Assembly (NCBI GenBank): GCA_963205465.1
Contig: CAUJKG010000191.1
Location: forward strand, 1-6,336
Direction: 5' to 3'
Source of the DNA: Pseudomonadota bacterium
Lineage (GTDB): Bacteria; Pseudomonadota; Alphaproteobacteria; Rhizobiales; Xanthobacteraceae
Length of the DNA: 6,336 bases
Shown here: in pieces, positions 6,024 to 6,336 of the stretch
How positions within the stretch are numbered: the first letter of the stretch is position 1
How the letters are laid out: each line of letters starts with the position of its first letter
Notes under the pieces: generated by a model
What the model was told of the DNA's origin: nothing
The model's input: only the letters and a program-made list of their open reading frames with translations
The model's database searches: none
Made by a program: the position numbers and the translations under genes

Positions 6024-6336
6024 GGTTTGGCTCGTGGCAAAAATCGTCTGAAGCGGGTGCAAGAGTAGCGGTTGCAGGCTTTACGCGCGAAAGCGCGAAC
6101 ACCCGCTTAAAGCGCGGCCTGAATGGACGCAGTCAGCCGCCCGAAGAAACGTCCCGGCAGCCGCGCGTGATCGCGGAGCACGACAAAGGACAGCGGGCGC
6201 GCGGCACCAGCCATTCCGATGGATTCCGTGGTCGGGATCTTCAGCATGGCGCTCATATAGACCCGCTCCAATCTTCCCGCAAACGCTCTCAGCTAACCCA
6301 GTTCCAGCAGCACGATCTCGGGCGGCGAACCCAGCC
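6024..6336. other. leuC upstream region without a supportable gene
   Basis: These 313 bases upstream of leuC hold its promoter and leader, but I could not pick out a convincing -35/-10 pair. Minus-strand frames are open only in short pieces: a 35-codon frame at 6107-6214, and a fragment further upstream in another frame. Neither has a good ribosome-binding site or a recognisable product. The last few tens of bases could be the end of another gene, which cannot be judged at the window edge. Confidence 0.5.
6051..6108 (-). promoter_or_regulatory. nested stem-loop in the leuC leader
   Basis: A perfect 9-bp inverted repeat (aagcgggtg at 6051-6059, cacccgctt at 6100-6108) has arms 40 nt apart and encloses a second hairpin of five G-C/C-G pairs around a 4-nt loop (6084-6097). 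On the leuC strand the outer stem is followed after 7 nt by five T (6043-6039), and the leuC ATG is 27 nt beyond the stem. It could be an attenuator-like or RNA-stability element. No leucine-codon-rich leader peptide is seen next to it, so the role is uncertain. Confidence 0.35.

Noticed and set aside
5205..6068. 287-codon plus-strand frame opposite leuC
   Set aside because: It is the antisense shadow of the fully conserved leuC gene; the translation is Arg/Ala/Asp-rich with no recognisable domain.
6290..6336. Possible C-terminal end of an upstream minus-strand gene at the window edge
   Set aside because: Only about a dozen codons are visible, with no recognisable motif.

Overview
The window looks like chromosomal DNA of a GC-rich alphaproteobacterium, most likely of the Hyphomicrobiales (Bradyrhizobium/Afipia/Rhodopseudomonas-like). 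The reasons are the wording of the three leucine-biosynthesis proteins (for example the alphaproteobacterial-style EKRNVMKSG stretch in LeuB), a Zincin_1-type metallopeptidase, and small Ala-rich-signal, His-rich secreted proteins of the kind common in that group. The genus assignment is inference; no database was searched.

Layout. The left third is on the minus strand: leuB (8-1120) lies downstream of leuD (1171-1776) with a 50-nt gap, and upstream of leuD is a small HExxH metallopeptidase gene (1916-2353). The right quarter, also minus strand, is leuC (4614-6023), preceded by 313 nt with no convincing gene but with a structured leader. LeuC and LeuD form isopropylmalate isomerase and LeuB carries out the next oxidation, so the window holds three of the leucine-specific enzymes (LeuA is not here). 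The large and small isomerase subunits are physically separated and very probably transcribed separately.

Between them, 2539-4540, four small genes run on the plus strand. All encode exported proteins that are short and extremely rich in His, Tyr, Arg and Trp. Three of the four share a Cys-x10-Cys motif at exactly the same residue numbers (45 and 56), and the fourth has a shorter Cys-x6-Cys version. They look like a locally duplicated and diverged paralogue family. Three intrinsic terminators built on nearly the same GC-rich core (acgggcg...cgcccgtttt) punctuate this block; the last is a perfect, probably bidirectional one shared with the convergent leuC.

The part most worth a second look is this secreted His/Tyr-rich cluster, whose function I cannot name. 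Metal binding at the cell surface or a structural/matrix role are the obvious hypotheses. Other points are an apparent Asp-to-Val change at a normally invariant position of LeuC, a nested hairpin in the leuC leader, and hints of a decayed reading frame upstream of leuC. No tRNA, rRNA, CRISPR array, insertion sequence or attachment site was recognised.
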